64,000 bases of DNA, from NCBI RefSeq assembly GCF_037153985.1, contig NZ_JBBAYI010000008.1, positions 124,001 to 188,000 on the forward strand, given 5' to 3'. Origin of the DNA: Emticicia sp037153985. GTDB lineage: Bacteria; Bacteroidota; Bacteroidia; Cytophagales; Spirosomataceae. Position 1 is the first letter of the stretch; the number at the start of each line of letters is the position of its first letter. Positions 34,989-43,693 of this stretch are shown here, piece by piece. Under the pieces are notes generated by a model. That model made no database searches, was not told where the DNA came from, and saw only the letters and a program-made list of their open reading frames with translations. The translations under genes and the position numbers were made by a program.

Positions 34989-35227
34989 ACAGCCCGTATG
35001 GTTCACGCGGAGCCATCTGTGCGCATTTTCATTGGAGCTACCAGTATTTACTCTGGGAGATTCCGTGGGGGGTAGTTCAGCGGATGCTAGCCGATGCGCC
35101 CCAGTATCATTACGACACCGATACCCGCCCTAGCGGCAAAGCCCGTAATCTGAAACACGCCCAGAAGCTAACCAACCAGAACGCACAAGAAATGCTATCT
35201 TATTTTGAGGGCCTAAACGGCAAGTAA
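34895..35227 (+). CDS. T-domain of tail assembly chaperone, made by -1 frameshift
   Basis: The -1 frame is open from 34895 (after a TAA at 34892) to the TAA at 35225-35227. It overlaps the G-type gene by 94 bp and has no good start of its own. The C-terminal part has an aromatic pattern (FHWSYQYLLWEIPWGVVQRM, then ADAPQYHYDTDTR) typical of tail-assembly T domains. The likely slip site is CTG GGG GAT at 34896-34904, where tRNA-Gly can re-pair one base back on G GGG. The fusion would have about 248 residues, 140 from the G frame. Confidence 0.65.
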   Translation, partial: SGGFYQLYQIDVRHQDNRSESGREENNTSGLNSPYGSRGAICAHFHWSYQYLLWEIPWGVVQRMLADAPQYHYDTDTRPSGKARNLKHAQKLTNQNAQEMLSYFEGLNGK

Positions 35228-35230
35228 CCA

Positions 35231-35255
35231 AAAGCAGGGCAACCTGCTTTTTTTT
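35231..35255 (+). terminator. Terminator of the head-tail tube operon
   Basis: AAGCAGG (35232-35238) pairs with CCTGCTT (35243-35249), followed by eight T. It begins 5 bp after the T-domain stop and closes the first late operon. Confidence 0.85.
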
Positions 35256-35345
35256 GTGGGAAAAAGTGCCAACACAAAATATGCGTCTTACAAGAAATTA
35301 AGTATCGGTAAGAACGGGTATTTAGTCATGTATGGCCATTGGCTA

Positions 35346-35999
35346 TCAAATATTATTAAATCGTTCTTTGATGCCACTATTTTCACTACATAGATCTAAC
35401 CAGTTATCCAATACTATCATCGCAGATTTAATTAGAAGAATATTGCGCTTAACAGCCTCCTTATTTTCCTTGCTCCCTTCAATCATGTTATCTGTATATT
35501 TTCCTCCATGAAATAAATTATTTCTGATTAACTTTATATGCTCTCTAAGTTTTTTAGTTTCAGAATAATTAGCGTTTACTTTATTTTCTTCTGGCTCTAA
35601 TTTATTTGTTACTTTACTAAAGAGCAATTTATAAGGTGGATTATTAATAAGGTAATCTTTTGCTATTTTTAGTTTTTCGGGTTTTGAATAATCAATTTTT
35701 CCTGATTTTGCTAGCTCTTTGGTAAATTCTGTCCAGTTAGCTTCTGAATATTTTCCATAATCTGTTTCTTTTTCCTTAGAAAATAGAGGCAAAGTTTTTA
35801 GTGCGTACTCAAATCTTGAAAACATAATAAAAAAGTCTAGAGAGACTTTTAAATATTCCTCGTCTAAATGACCCTTAATGTTTTTAATATATTCATAAGA
35901 TTCGTAATTATCTAAAATTGACGTATCCATATACTTATCTGTTTTAAAAGTGAATGTTTTATATAAATAAGATTGTTGTTTATTTAAATAAGTTAACAT
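35346..35999 (-). CDS. HEPN-like helical protein in the prophage
   Basis: The open frame codes for 217 residues; a likely start is the ATG at 35930 (MDTSILDNYESYEYIKN). The protein is helical, lysine-rich and very AT-rich. A RNNLFHGG segment (Arg159, His164 in the long form) matches the R-x4-H motif of HEPN RNases, and it is preceded by a helix with REHIKLIRN as in HEPN folds. HEPN proteins often act as RNA-cleaving toxins or defence factors. It lies against the direction of the late genes, at the site where the tape measure gene would be expected, so it is probably an accessory (moron) gene. The motif is short, so the family call is tentative. Confidence 0.5.
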   Translation of the reverse strand: MLTYLNKQQSYLYKTFTFKTDKYMDTSILDNYESYEYIKNIKGHLDEEYLKVSLDFFIMFSRFEYALKTLPLFSKEKETDYGKYSEANWTEFTKELAKSGKIDYSKPEKLKIAKDYLINNPPYKLLFSKVTNKLEPEENKVNANYSETKKLREHIKLIRNNLFHGGKYTDNMIEGSKENKEAVKRNILLIKSAMIVLDNWLDLCSENSGIKERFNNI

Positions 36000-36278
36000 A
36001 CCGTCGCTATGGCAACAGATGCTTTTTTCTACTCATATTCGATTTCTACGTATGAGTAGGTTAGCAAATAATAAATCTTACCTATCTCGATAGACCCGGG
36101 CTTCTATAATGGTTTTAGTAAAGGAATAAATATTTTTACAAAAGTGCAAAATTATTTATTATACGGACACCTCTTGAGTGTATAACTTGCCAAATCCCCT
36201 CTCAGGCATGGCATATTAATAGTGGCAGATATGATATTTTCAGGCAAAGCATAAACCGTCTATCCAGAAATCATGCTT

Positions 36279-36761
36279 TTAATTCCCCGCCCTAAAACTC
36301 CACAGCAGCAGATTACGGCACAGAAACCAGAAATTACCAATAAAAATACCCAGATTAATAAGAAAGATATTATCAAAAAAATAGGCGAATGTTCTGAAAA
36401 CAATGGTGTTTTCGACGGGGTCGCGCCATGAGTTCAGATTCGCATAAAAATACACCACATAGCCCGACACCCCCAGCAGCAACACAAAAAGCAGGTTATT
36501 AATAAGCAACGCCCTGTTTTTGTGCCTGAACTGCCCACGCAGCACCAAGCCCAGATGCACCGCCTCCAGCACCCCGAAGGCCCACAGGAAAGCCACCGTC
36601 AGGCTACCCATAAAGGCAGTATACGCAGCCATACTGATAATAGCCGCCAGCACAAACACCACCACCACAAAGCACACATGAAACAAAGCTCTATAAACCA
36701 TAACAACAAAGTATTTTAACAAAGATACTGAAATATGCCGAATGGCGCGGGGCAAACTCAC
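36279..36761 (-). CDS. Four-helix membrane protein of unknown function
   Basis: The 160-residue protein has four membrane helices (about 24-45, 48-67, 87-107 and 128-152), for example FVVVVFVLAAIISMAAYTAF and ALLINNLLFVLLLGVSGYVV. An internal ATG at 36701 (MVYRALFHVCF) is an alternative start. I recognise no family. It is in the opposite orientation to the late genes and sits with another membrane protein between the tail operons. Confidence 0.5.
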   Translation of the reverse strand: MSLPRAIRHISVSLLKYFVVMVYRALFHVCFVVVVFVLAAIISMAAYTAFMGSLTVAFLWAFGVLEAVHLGLVLRGQFRHKNRALLINNLLFVLLLGVSGYVVYFYANLNSWRDPVENTIVFRTFAYFFDNIFLINLGIFIGNFWFLCRNLLLWSFRAGN

Positions 36762-36931
36762 AAAGGGTGTTTTATTTTGCGGAATTTTTGTTGGCTTTGT
36801 TAATGACTAAAAATATATGCCTTAGAGTAATGGGGTAGGGGCATTACAAAATGCTGAACGTGGGGTTTAAACAAATAGCTACCAGTATTCTGAAAGAAAC
36901 AGGGTAAAGGCTTAGCCTCTACCCTCGTTTG

Positions 36932-37450
36932 CTATGAAATAAATATAAATGAACTTGCCTTTAATGCTGCAACTTTGGCATGAGGAGCTATCTTTTTGAT
37001 AACCATTAAACCTACGATAATATCTTCAATGATGGTCACAAAAATAGGTACTACCGGAATAGCCCCCAGAATTGTCCAAATTTTTCCATCAAGTACGCTG
37101 ATAATCACCGAAAGAATTAATGCTGGTATGGCATACAAACCTATTTTGAAAGAATCCATCTCAAAGGCGAGTATCAGCACCAGTATAAGTACAGTTATAG
37201 GCTTTGCGATGGCATGGAACCAGTTCCAGGCAATAGCTGCTCCGGGTATTTTCTCAACAAAATGCTCAACAATGTAAATAATGCCAAATATTATCAGGCA
37301 TGATAAAGAGCCAAGCGGATGAAAAAAAGTAGGGATACCACTAATCAGGTTAAAATACAAAGAAAACGAGATAACACAGATAACTGCGTATAAGTCGATA
37401 GAGGCTAGACCAACAAGCCACATTAAGGTACTAAAATCTATTTCATTCAT
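36932..37450 (-). CDS. Membrane protein resembling DUF4126
   Basis: The 172-residue protein has about five membrane helices. A segment VEHFVEKIPGAAIAWNWFHAIAKPI resembles the hallmark of DUF4126 (an acidic helix end, KIPG, then a tryptophan-rich stretch and a proline-bearing helix); its most telling part is FVEKIPGAAIAWNWFHAI. The first helix SLASIDLYAVICVISFSLYF-like region and the C-terminal IIVGLMVIKKIAPH also fit. The function of that family is unknown. It lies between the two late operons in reverse orientation and reads like a cargo gene rather than a phage structural gene. Confidence 0.5.
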   Translation of the reverse strand: MNEIDFSTLMWLVGLASIDLYAVICVISFSLYFNLISGIPTFFHPLGSLSCLIIFGIIYIVEHFVEKIPGAAIAWNWFHAIAKPITVLILVLILAFEMDSFKIGLYAIPALILSVIISVLDGKIWTILGAIPVVPIFVTIIEDIIVGLMVIKKIAPHAKVAALKASSFIFIS

Positions 37451-37657
37451 ATAAAAAAAGTTAAACTTGATTACAAACCAACGTCGGTCTTTAATATTAT
37501 TACTGGCACTGTTTTTTTCTCAATCTTACTACTTTATGCGTTAAAAGCATTCAATCATTATCAATTTTTATTTAAAGGCTATTTTTTTGGTCTTGCTTTA
37601 TTATTAAATATGCTTTCAGCATCCCCCCCCTTCACCCCTCAAAAAAAAAATTCTTAA

Positions 37658-37693
37658 TTTATACTTATATTATAAGTATAAATATTATATTTG
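37658..37693 (+). promoter_or_regulatory. Promoter and dyad operator of the distal-tail operon
   Basis: The dyad TTTATACTTA-N5-TAAGTATAAA (37658-37682, perfect 10-bp arms) is followed 3 bp later by TATATTTG (37686-37693), 19 bp before the start codon at 37713. Both elements match the tape measure promoter in reverse orientation at 28405-28442. Confidence 0.78.
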
Positions 37694-37712
37694 CATAACC
37701 ATTATCCACACA

Positions 37713-38405
37713 ATGCCCGAAGAAACTTTCACTGAAACCACAGGTGTAGAAGCTGCCCTGTTGTATAAAATTGATGGAGTCGATTTCCTTCATTACGGCG
37801 TATATGTGAGTGCCTCAAAAGGCATCGTTGATATGCCCTCGCTCAAAGAACCACAAACCGTCGATTGGCCCGGTAGCCACGGCACAGTAGTTGACCTGAG
37901 CGCACCACGCTACAACGCCCGCGAAATTGAACTCGAATGCTTCATGAGGGCTTCCGGCAAGCTCGATTTCTTCCAGAAAGCCCGCGCCTTTATCGAGGTT
38001 TTTCAGAAACCCCGCTTGCGTAAGCTCGAACTCGTCATTGCCAACAAACCCCTCATTTACATGGTGTATCTGCCAGAGGGCATTGCCTTTGAAAAACAAT
38101 GGCACACACAAGAGATGTTCGGCACTTTTACGCTGAAACTCGTTGAGCCTTCGCCAGTTAAGATGCTCCTGAAAACCACCACCACAGAGCCAGAACAGGA
38201 AATTGAGCTTGAGTTCCATACCCAAAACCCGATAGACATTTACTGGGGCGATGGCTCCTCGACCCTGAACGCACTCGGCCTGAACCTCACCAAATCACAT
38301 ACCTATGCAGTCGCAGGCACTTATTATGTGCTGTTTTGCGGTGTCATTGAAAACATTACGGGGTTTTCGGGCCCAAACACTGAAATCGTATGGAGCAAAT
38401 ACTAA
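37713..38405 (+). CDS. Distal tail protein (Dit-like)
   Basis: The 230-residue protein has the N-terminal pattern of Dit proteins: LYKIDGVDFLHYGVYVSASK, then PSLKEPQTVDWPGSHGTVVD, AREIELECFMRASGKLDFFQ and YMVYLPEGIAFEKQW. The C-terminal part (HTQEMFGTFTLKLVEPSP, then an additional beta domain) fits a galectin-like or adhesion extension. It is first in the second tail operon and overlaps the hub gene by 16 bp. Dit forms the ring that joins the tube to the tip. Confidence 0.8.
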   Translation: MPEETFTETTGVEAALLYKIDGVDFLHYGVYVSASKGIVDMPSLKEPQTVDWPGSHGTVVDLSAPRYNAREIELECFMRASGKLDFFQKARAFIEVFQKPRLRKLELVIANKPLIYMVYLPEGIAFEKQWHTQEMFGTFTLKLVEPSPVKMLLKTTTTEPEQEIELEFHTQNPIDIYWGDGSSTLNALGLNLTKSHTYAVAGTYYVLFCGVIENITGFSGPNTEIVWSKY

Positions 38406-40627
38406 TTTACAGTTCGCCCTTTGTTGCTGAACCCATCAATAGCCACAACCACGTAAGTGTCATTACCAGTATCGAACACAAAAAAGTGCTATTGGGCGAA
38501 GACGTAATAAACATGACCGTCGAGTCGGCAACGGTCAGAAACTTTGCCATTGGCAATTACATCCAGCTACCCGGGCTTTCAAGGTATCGGCTCAACCAGT
38601 TACCCAAAGTAAGCCGCCTCGGTGAGCGCAAATACCAGTACGAACTCGTGTTTGAAGGCTTGCAGTACGACCTCCTGCGGGTGGCCTACCGCAACACCGA
38701 CCCCAGCACGTTCAATACATCGGCTGATTTTACCCTTACCGGAAATCTGGAAATGTTCCTGAACGTACTCATCAACAACCTGAACCGTATTTTCGGCGAA
38801 GACACATGGGCTTTGGGCGATTTCCCGACAGGCACAGCCACCAAAAATCTGGTTTTTAATAACGAAAACTGTCTGGCCGTACTCCAGCGGCTTTGCGAAG
38901 AATACCAGTACCAGTTTGTGTTTCAGGAAGGAGCCCCTCAGAACAAACTCCACATCAGAAACGTAGGCGTGCCGCATGATTTTACGTTCAGGTATGGGCA
39001 GGGTAAGGGTTTATACCAGTTAGCCCGCGAGAACGTCGACTCCCAGAATATCATCAACACCCTTTGGGCCTACGGGAGCGATAAAAACCTGCCCGCCAAT
39101 TATAAAAACTATACCCCGCGCCTGCGTGTAGGCGCAGGGCCTGATATGCCCATTCTGGACATCGACTCAATTACCAGTTATGGCACATTCGAGGGCAGCG
39201 TTACCTTCGACGACATCTACCCCCACCGTGTAGGCACGGTATCGGGCATTGTGGAAGCCAACCGGCGGCAGTTTGTAGATGCGGCCATGGATTTCGACCT
39301 CAAGGAGAAAGACACCGCCGGCAACACCCTGTACCTGATAGCAGGCAATGCCGCCAAAATCAGGTTTAATTCGGGCAATCTGGCGGGCTATGAATTTGAA
39401 GTCGAAGACTACCAACACAGCAGCCGCACCTTTACCATCAAGCCCAACAAAGATGCCAAAGGGCTCGAAATGCCCTCGGCCACCGAGCTTGCCTTTCAGA
39501 TACAAACGGGCGATACCTACGTCATTCTGGACATCACGATGCCGCCCGTTTATGTACTCAATGCCGAAAACACCCTCGAAGCCAAAGCCATCGAGTTTCT
39601 GAACACCCGCGCTGTGCCTACCGTGAAGTATAGCCTCGAAATTGACGAGTTTTACCTGAAATCGTTAACCACGGCAACCAATGTTTTTGAAGTAGGCGAC
39701 ACCGTGAAGATTCAGGATGATGATTTAATGATTGATTCCCGCATTAAAATCACCGAGTTTACCCGTAACCTGCTGCGGCCGTATCAGTACACGCTCACCA
39801 TTCAGGAGTCGCCACAGACGAGCCTCATCCGCCGGATTTTCGTGCAGAACAAGGTTATTCATAACGTGCTGAGATTCAATGGCCTCGAAGACCCCGTAAA
39901 GGCTAAAACCGACTGGCGGAGCCACACGCAGATAATAGCCGAAATTCCTGAGTATGTAAACAATACGCCTCAGTTGCCCATCGGAAGCAACGCCCAGCAG
40001 GTGTCTATTGGTAACAGCGGCAGCGAAACCAAACTCTACGGCGAGTTTGCCCTGCAAGCAGGCTTGATGAGTTTTTATGAAACAGCAGAAAACCCCGTCG
40101 GGATTTCGGTGCGTAATCAGGCAAACGACGAAATCGGTTTCTTTCAGCTTGATAACACACAAGCCCAATGGACAACCGACAAAGGGCTTAAATCTGAGGG
40201 CAATAATACGCTTGGCTCTGATGCCTCAACCACCGAAGTAAAAGGTAATTTCAAGCTCAGAAACACCAGCAATTTCACGGGCGATTTCCTGATTGCCGAA
40301 AACACCGACAACCGCTCGTACACGTTCCCAGACCAGAACATTGTTATCAACGAGTGGGGCGACCTCAGCAACAAACCCGATAATTTTAAACCTGACTCAA
40401 GCTATTTCAGAACCGATTATGGCCTGATTGGATTATTGGACGGAACAAACAAGGTGTTTCAGACCTCTGACAACTTTGTGGCAGGCTCAACGCGGGTCTA
40501 TCTCAACGGTGTAAGGCAGTTCAAGGGCGAAGGAGCCGATTACACCGAAACCGGCAGCCACGAAATTACTTTTGCCCTAGCACCCGACACCAACGACACA
40601 CTAATAACCGACTTCATAAAGCAATAA
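38390..40627 (+). CDS. Tail hub/tip protein (Tal-like) with C-terminal fibre module
   Basis: The 745-residue protein follows Dit with an overlap, which is the usual position of the tail-associated hub protein. The N-terminal 400 residues are beta-rich with hub-like motifs (IGNYIQLPGLSRYRLNQLPK, YELVFEGLQYDLLRVAYRN, VLQRLCEEYQYQFVFQEG). The middle part has EIDEFYLKSLTTATNVFEVG and KVIHNVLRFNGLEDPVKAKT. The last 60 residues (VYLNGVRQFKGEGADYTETG) repeat a module also found at the end of the next gene. The start at 38390 lies inside the Dit gene. I see no protease motif. Confidence 0.75.
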   Translation: MEQILIYSSPFVAEPINSHNHVSVITSIEHKKVLLGEDVINMTVESATVRNFAIGNYIQLPGLSRYRLNQLPKVSRLGERKYQYELVFEGLQYDLLRVAYRNTDPSTFNTSADFTLTGNLEMFLNVLINNLNRIFGEDTWALGDFPTGTATKNLVFNNENCLAVLQRLCEEYQYQFVFQEGAPQNKLHIRNVGVPHDFTFRYGQGKGLYQLARENVDSQNIINTLWAYGSDKNLPANYKNYTPRLRVGAGPDMPILDIDSITSYGTFEGSVTFDDIYPHRVGTVSGIVEANRRQFVDAAMDFDLKEKDTAGNTLYLIAGNAAKIRFNSGNLAGYEFEVEDYQHSSRTFTIKPNKDAKGLEMPSATELAFQIQTGDTYVILDITMPPVYVLNAENTLEAKAIEFLNTRAVPTVKYSLEIDEFYLKSLTTATNVFEVGDTVKIQDDDLMIDSRIKITEFTRNLLRPYQYTLTIQESPQTSLIRRIFVQNKVIHNVLRFNGLEDPVKAKTDWRSHTQIIAEIPEYVNNTPQLPIGSNAQQVSIGNSGSETKLYGEFALQAGLMSFYETAENPVGISVRNQANDEIGFFQLDNTQAQWTTDKGLKSEGNNTLGSDASTTEVKGNFKLRNTSNFTGDFLIAENTDNRSYTFPDQNIVINEWGDLSNKPDNFKPDSSYFRTDYGLIGLLDGTNKVFQTSDNFVAGSTRVYLNGVRQFKGEGADYTETGSHEITFALAPDTNDTLITDFIKQ

Positions 40628-40630
40628 CAA

Positions 40631-41626
40631 ATGGCAACTTCAAAAATCAAAAAACGGCAGATTGAAAACCTCGCCATCGACAATTCAGACATCGCCTCTG
40701 GCGCAGCCATAGCCACCAGCAAACTGGCCGATGGTGCCAACTTCATCAAGAAAGACGGCAGCGTAGCCTTTACCGGAGACCTCGACATGGGTACACGGAA
40801 AATCACTAATCTGGCTGCACCCGTAAGTGCCAACGATGCCGCAAGGCTCATCGATATTCAGAACACACAGGCGGGTTTATCGGGTAAAGAGAGTGTGCGT
40901 GTAGCTACTACCGTTAGCATTACGCTTTCGGGTACACAAACCATCGACGGCGTTTCGGTTGTGGCCGGCGACAGGGTGCTGGTTAAAAACCAGACCACCG
41001 CCTCCGACAACGGCATTTATGTATGTGCTTCGGGTGGATGGAGCCGCGCAGCCGATGCCGACACCGCCGGAGAGCTAAAAGCCGGAAGCTACGTATTCGT
41101 AACCGAAGGCTCTACCAACGCCGATTCGGGCTGGGTTCTTTCGACCGACGGGGCCATTACCATTGGCTCAACGGCTATTAACTGGACACAGTTTTCGGGC
41201 GGTGGGCAAATTGTGGCAGGGGCGGGGCTTACCAAATCAGGCAACCAACTCGATGTGGTTTCGGCCAATACGGGCCGCATTGTGGTTAACTCCGACAGCA
41301 TCGACCTCGCCACCACAGGCGTAACCGCCGGAACCATTCAGGGCATAACCTTTGATGCCTACGGGCGCATAACGGGGGCAAGCAACCAGAGTTACCTCAA
41401 CATGAGCAACCGTGTCACCCGCGAAACCCCCGCAGGCACTAAAAATGGCAGCAATTTTACCTTTACACTGGCCTACACGCCCGTAACGGGTTCAGAAGAA
41501 TTATTCCTGAACGGGGTGCTGCAAGAACCAGGCGTAGGTAACGATTACACCATTTCGGGGCTTAACATTACTATGGCCGTAGCCCCCGCCACCGACGACA
41601 AAATAGTGGTTTCGTATTTCAAATAA
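40631..41626 (+). CDS. Tail fibre protein 1
   Basis: The 331-residue protein has the composition of phage fibres: SKLADGANFIKKDGSVAFTG, the repeat MGTRKITNLAAPVSANDAAR (a common fibre motif), then VKNQTTASDNGIYVCASGGW and beta-rich Gly/Ser/Thr/Ala segments. The C-terminus (LFLNGVLQEPGVGNDYTISG) is a copy of the module at the end of the hub protein. It lies 3 bp after that gene and 7 bp before the next one, in one operon. Confidence 0.75.
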   Translation: MATSKIKKRQIENLAIDNSDIASGAAIATSKLADGANFIKKDGSVAFTGDLDMGTRKITNLAAPVSANDAARLIDIQNTQAGLSGKESVRVATTVSITLSGTQTIDGVSVVAGDRVLVKNQTTASDNGIYVCASGGWSRAADADTAGELKAGSYVFVTEGSTNADSGWVLSTDGAITIGSTAINWTQFSGGGQIVAGAGLTKSGNQLDVVSANTGRIVVNSDSIDLATTGVTAGTIQGITFDAYGRITGASNQSYLNMSNRVTRETPAGTKNGSNFTFTLAYTPVTGSEELFLNGVLQEPGVGNDYTISGLNITMAVAPATDDKIVVSYFK

Positions 41627-41633
41627 CAAGTAA

Positions 41634-43679
41634 ATGGCAAGGACAAACGTCAAAGGAACACAGGTATCAGATGGGTCAATCACCCGCGACGACCTCAACA
41701 CCGCCACCGCAGGCAAAGCTGTTATTACCCGACTGGCCGTAGGCGACGGCCTCAGTATCAGCAGCAGCACAGGAGCCGACACCGGCACGGGCAATGTTGT
41801 TATCGGGGCAGATATGACCTACCTGAATACTCAGTTTCCGAACTTTAATAGTACAAAGCCTCAGAATCATGTGTTTGCAGCACCCGGCGTGGGCGGAAAC
41901 GGCACTCCGGCCTTCCGTGCGCTGGTAGCGGGCGATATTCCCGCCCTGCCAGTATCAGGAGTTACAAACCTGCAAACCCTGCTCGATGCCAAAATCAGCG
42001 GCAGCGGCACATCGGGCTACCTAAGCAAATACACAGGCACTGTAAGCCACGGCAACAGTGTTTTGTATGAAACCGGAGGCGGCAACGTTGCAATTGGCGG
42101 AACCGCCGCCAGTTCAAAACTGAGCTTCGCACTTTTCTGGGATAATAACAATGAAACGGTAGGGCTTAATTTCGCGCAAGGATATACCTCAGGCGGGTTA
42201 CCTGCCTACGGTATTGGCTTTGGGCCTGCCTATACCGAGGGTTATTTGACGTATCGTTCTGGAGTCGGAAACGGCAATGCCTACGGTCATAAGTGGTTTG
42301 TCAATAACGTTGAATTGATGCGCCTGCGCGGCGATGGCCGCTTGGGGCTTGGCACAAATCTTCCGGCTTATTTGCTCGATGTAAACGGAACCGGAAGGTT
42401 TACAGGTAATGTTACTTTTGCTTCAAATATTGCAGTCGGAACCGTATCGGATGTTTCATCATTAGTAATCAACAAAAAACTTTCCGGCGGAGCTACTTAT
42501 TTCGGAGTACTGAACGGGGGAGCAATACAAGCTGATGTTACCACGCAAGCCATTTATAACTATACTCAGCTAAATACGCAGGCCGCATCTTTTACGCTTC
42601 AATATGCAAAATTATTCAGCATAGGGCTAGGAATCATTGGCGCAAGCAGCAGCATAACAAATGTGTATGGCTACCATGTAGAAAGCACGCTTGCAGTAGG
42701 CACCAACAACTACGCCTTTATAAGCGAAATGAATGCCGGTACAGGCCGCTGGAATTTGTATATGCTTGGCACGGCCAACAACTATCTGGCGGGCAATGTC
42801 TGGATAGGCACTAACAGCAGCACCTACAAGTTCGACGTAAACGGCACAGGGCATTTCAGTGGCAATGTTACGTTTGATGCAAACGCTATTCTGGCAACCG
42901 CCCCCACCACAGGCAGCCATCTGGTAAACAAAACCTACGCCGATTTGAAATTGGCAGCCCCAACCGCAAGTGCCTCAAGCGGGCAGGTTGTAAAATACAA
43001 TGGTTCGGCCAATACTTGGGCTACCCTCAGCACCGCCGATTTGTCAGACAACGCCAGTCTGGTAAAATACATCAGCAACAACGGCGAACGCGGGCTTTTC
43101 ATGTACGGCGATGTTGACTATAACTACATAGAATCGTTTCTGTATACCAACCCCGATTCGGGTATTTCGCTGGGGCTGCATGGGTATCTGTTCGACGGAA
43201 CCAGTAGCACCAAAGAATACGGTATCCAGCTTGATACCGACGGGTATCTGTATCACCTGCGCCTCGACGGCACACGGTCACGTCTGGCTACGGTCGATAT
43301 GCTTGGTTCGGGTGGTGGTAGCGGCAGCGGTATCTGGAACGGCGGAAGCGTAAGTAACGATATTTATCTGCCAGACTACCAGAAAATTTTCTGGAATAGA
43401 AAAACTGATTCGCAGTATACAGCAAGAATGTATTCGAATGATACCCCTGCGCTAAATATACAGTCGCAGGGCAGTATTATTATCGGTGCAGACAAATACC
43501 TCGAACTTATAAGTAACAGGAGGCTACCTGGCTATGGCGAAGAAACAGGCGTTTGCATTGATGGCGTAATTATAGACGTGCAGAATGCCAGTATTCTATC
43601 GGGCGGATACGCCAAGTTTGCTGTTAGTTTCGTGGGTGGCCCCCACAACAAATTTAAACTCACTTTAGTAGCTGCATAA
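41634..43679 (+). CDS. Tail fibre / receptor-binding protein 2
   Basis: The 681-residue protein starts with the same motif as fibre 1 (VKGTQVSDGSITRDDLNTAT). It continues with repeats of the type LLDVNGTGRFTGNVTFASN and KFDVNGTGHFSGNVTFDAN, which are common in Bacteroidota phage fibres and surface proteins. The repeats GTGRWNLYMLGTANNYLAG correspond to several units in the protein at the end of the window (61710-64000). The C-terminal 120 residues are different and may bind the receptor. No endosialidase-type chaperone domain is visible. Confidence 0.75.
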   Translation: MARTNVKGTQVSDGSITRDDLNTATAGKAVITRLAVGDGLSISSSTGADTGTGNVVIGADMTYLNTQFPNFNSTKPQNHVFAAPGVGGNGTPAFRALVAGDIPALPVSGVTNLQTLLDAKISGSGTSGYLSKYTGTVSHGNSVLYETGGGNVAIGGTAASSKLSFALFWDNNNETVGLNFAQGYTSGGLPAYGIGFGPAYTEGYLTYRSGVGNGNAYGHKWFVNNVELMRLRGDGRLGLGTNLPAYLLDVNGTGRFTGNVTFASNIAVGTVSDVSSLVINKKLSGGATYFGVLNGGAIQADVTTQAIYNYTQLNTQAASFTLQYAKLFSIGLGIIGASSSITNVYGYHVESTLAVGTNNYAFISEMNAGTGRWNLYMLGTANNYLAGNVWIGTNSSTYKFDVNGTGHFSGNVTFDANAILATAPTTGSHLVNKTYADLKLAAPTASASSGQVVKYNGSANTWATLSTADLSDNASLVKYISNNGERGLFMYGDVDYNYIESFLYTNPDSGISLGLHGYLFDGTSSTKEYGIQLDTDGYLYHLRLDGTRSRLATVDMLGSGGGSGSGIWNGGSVSNDIYLPDYQKIFWNRKTDSQYTARMYSNDTPALNIQSQGSIIIGADKYLELISNRRLPGYGEETGVCIDGVIIDVQNASILSGGYAKFAVSFVGGPHNKFKLTLVAA

Positions 43680-43693
43680 AACAACCAATAATT

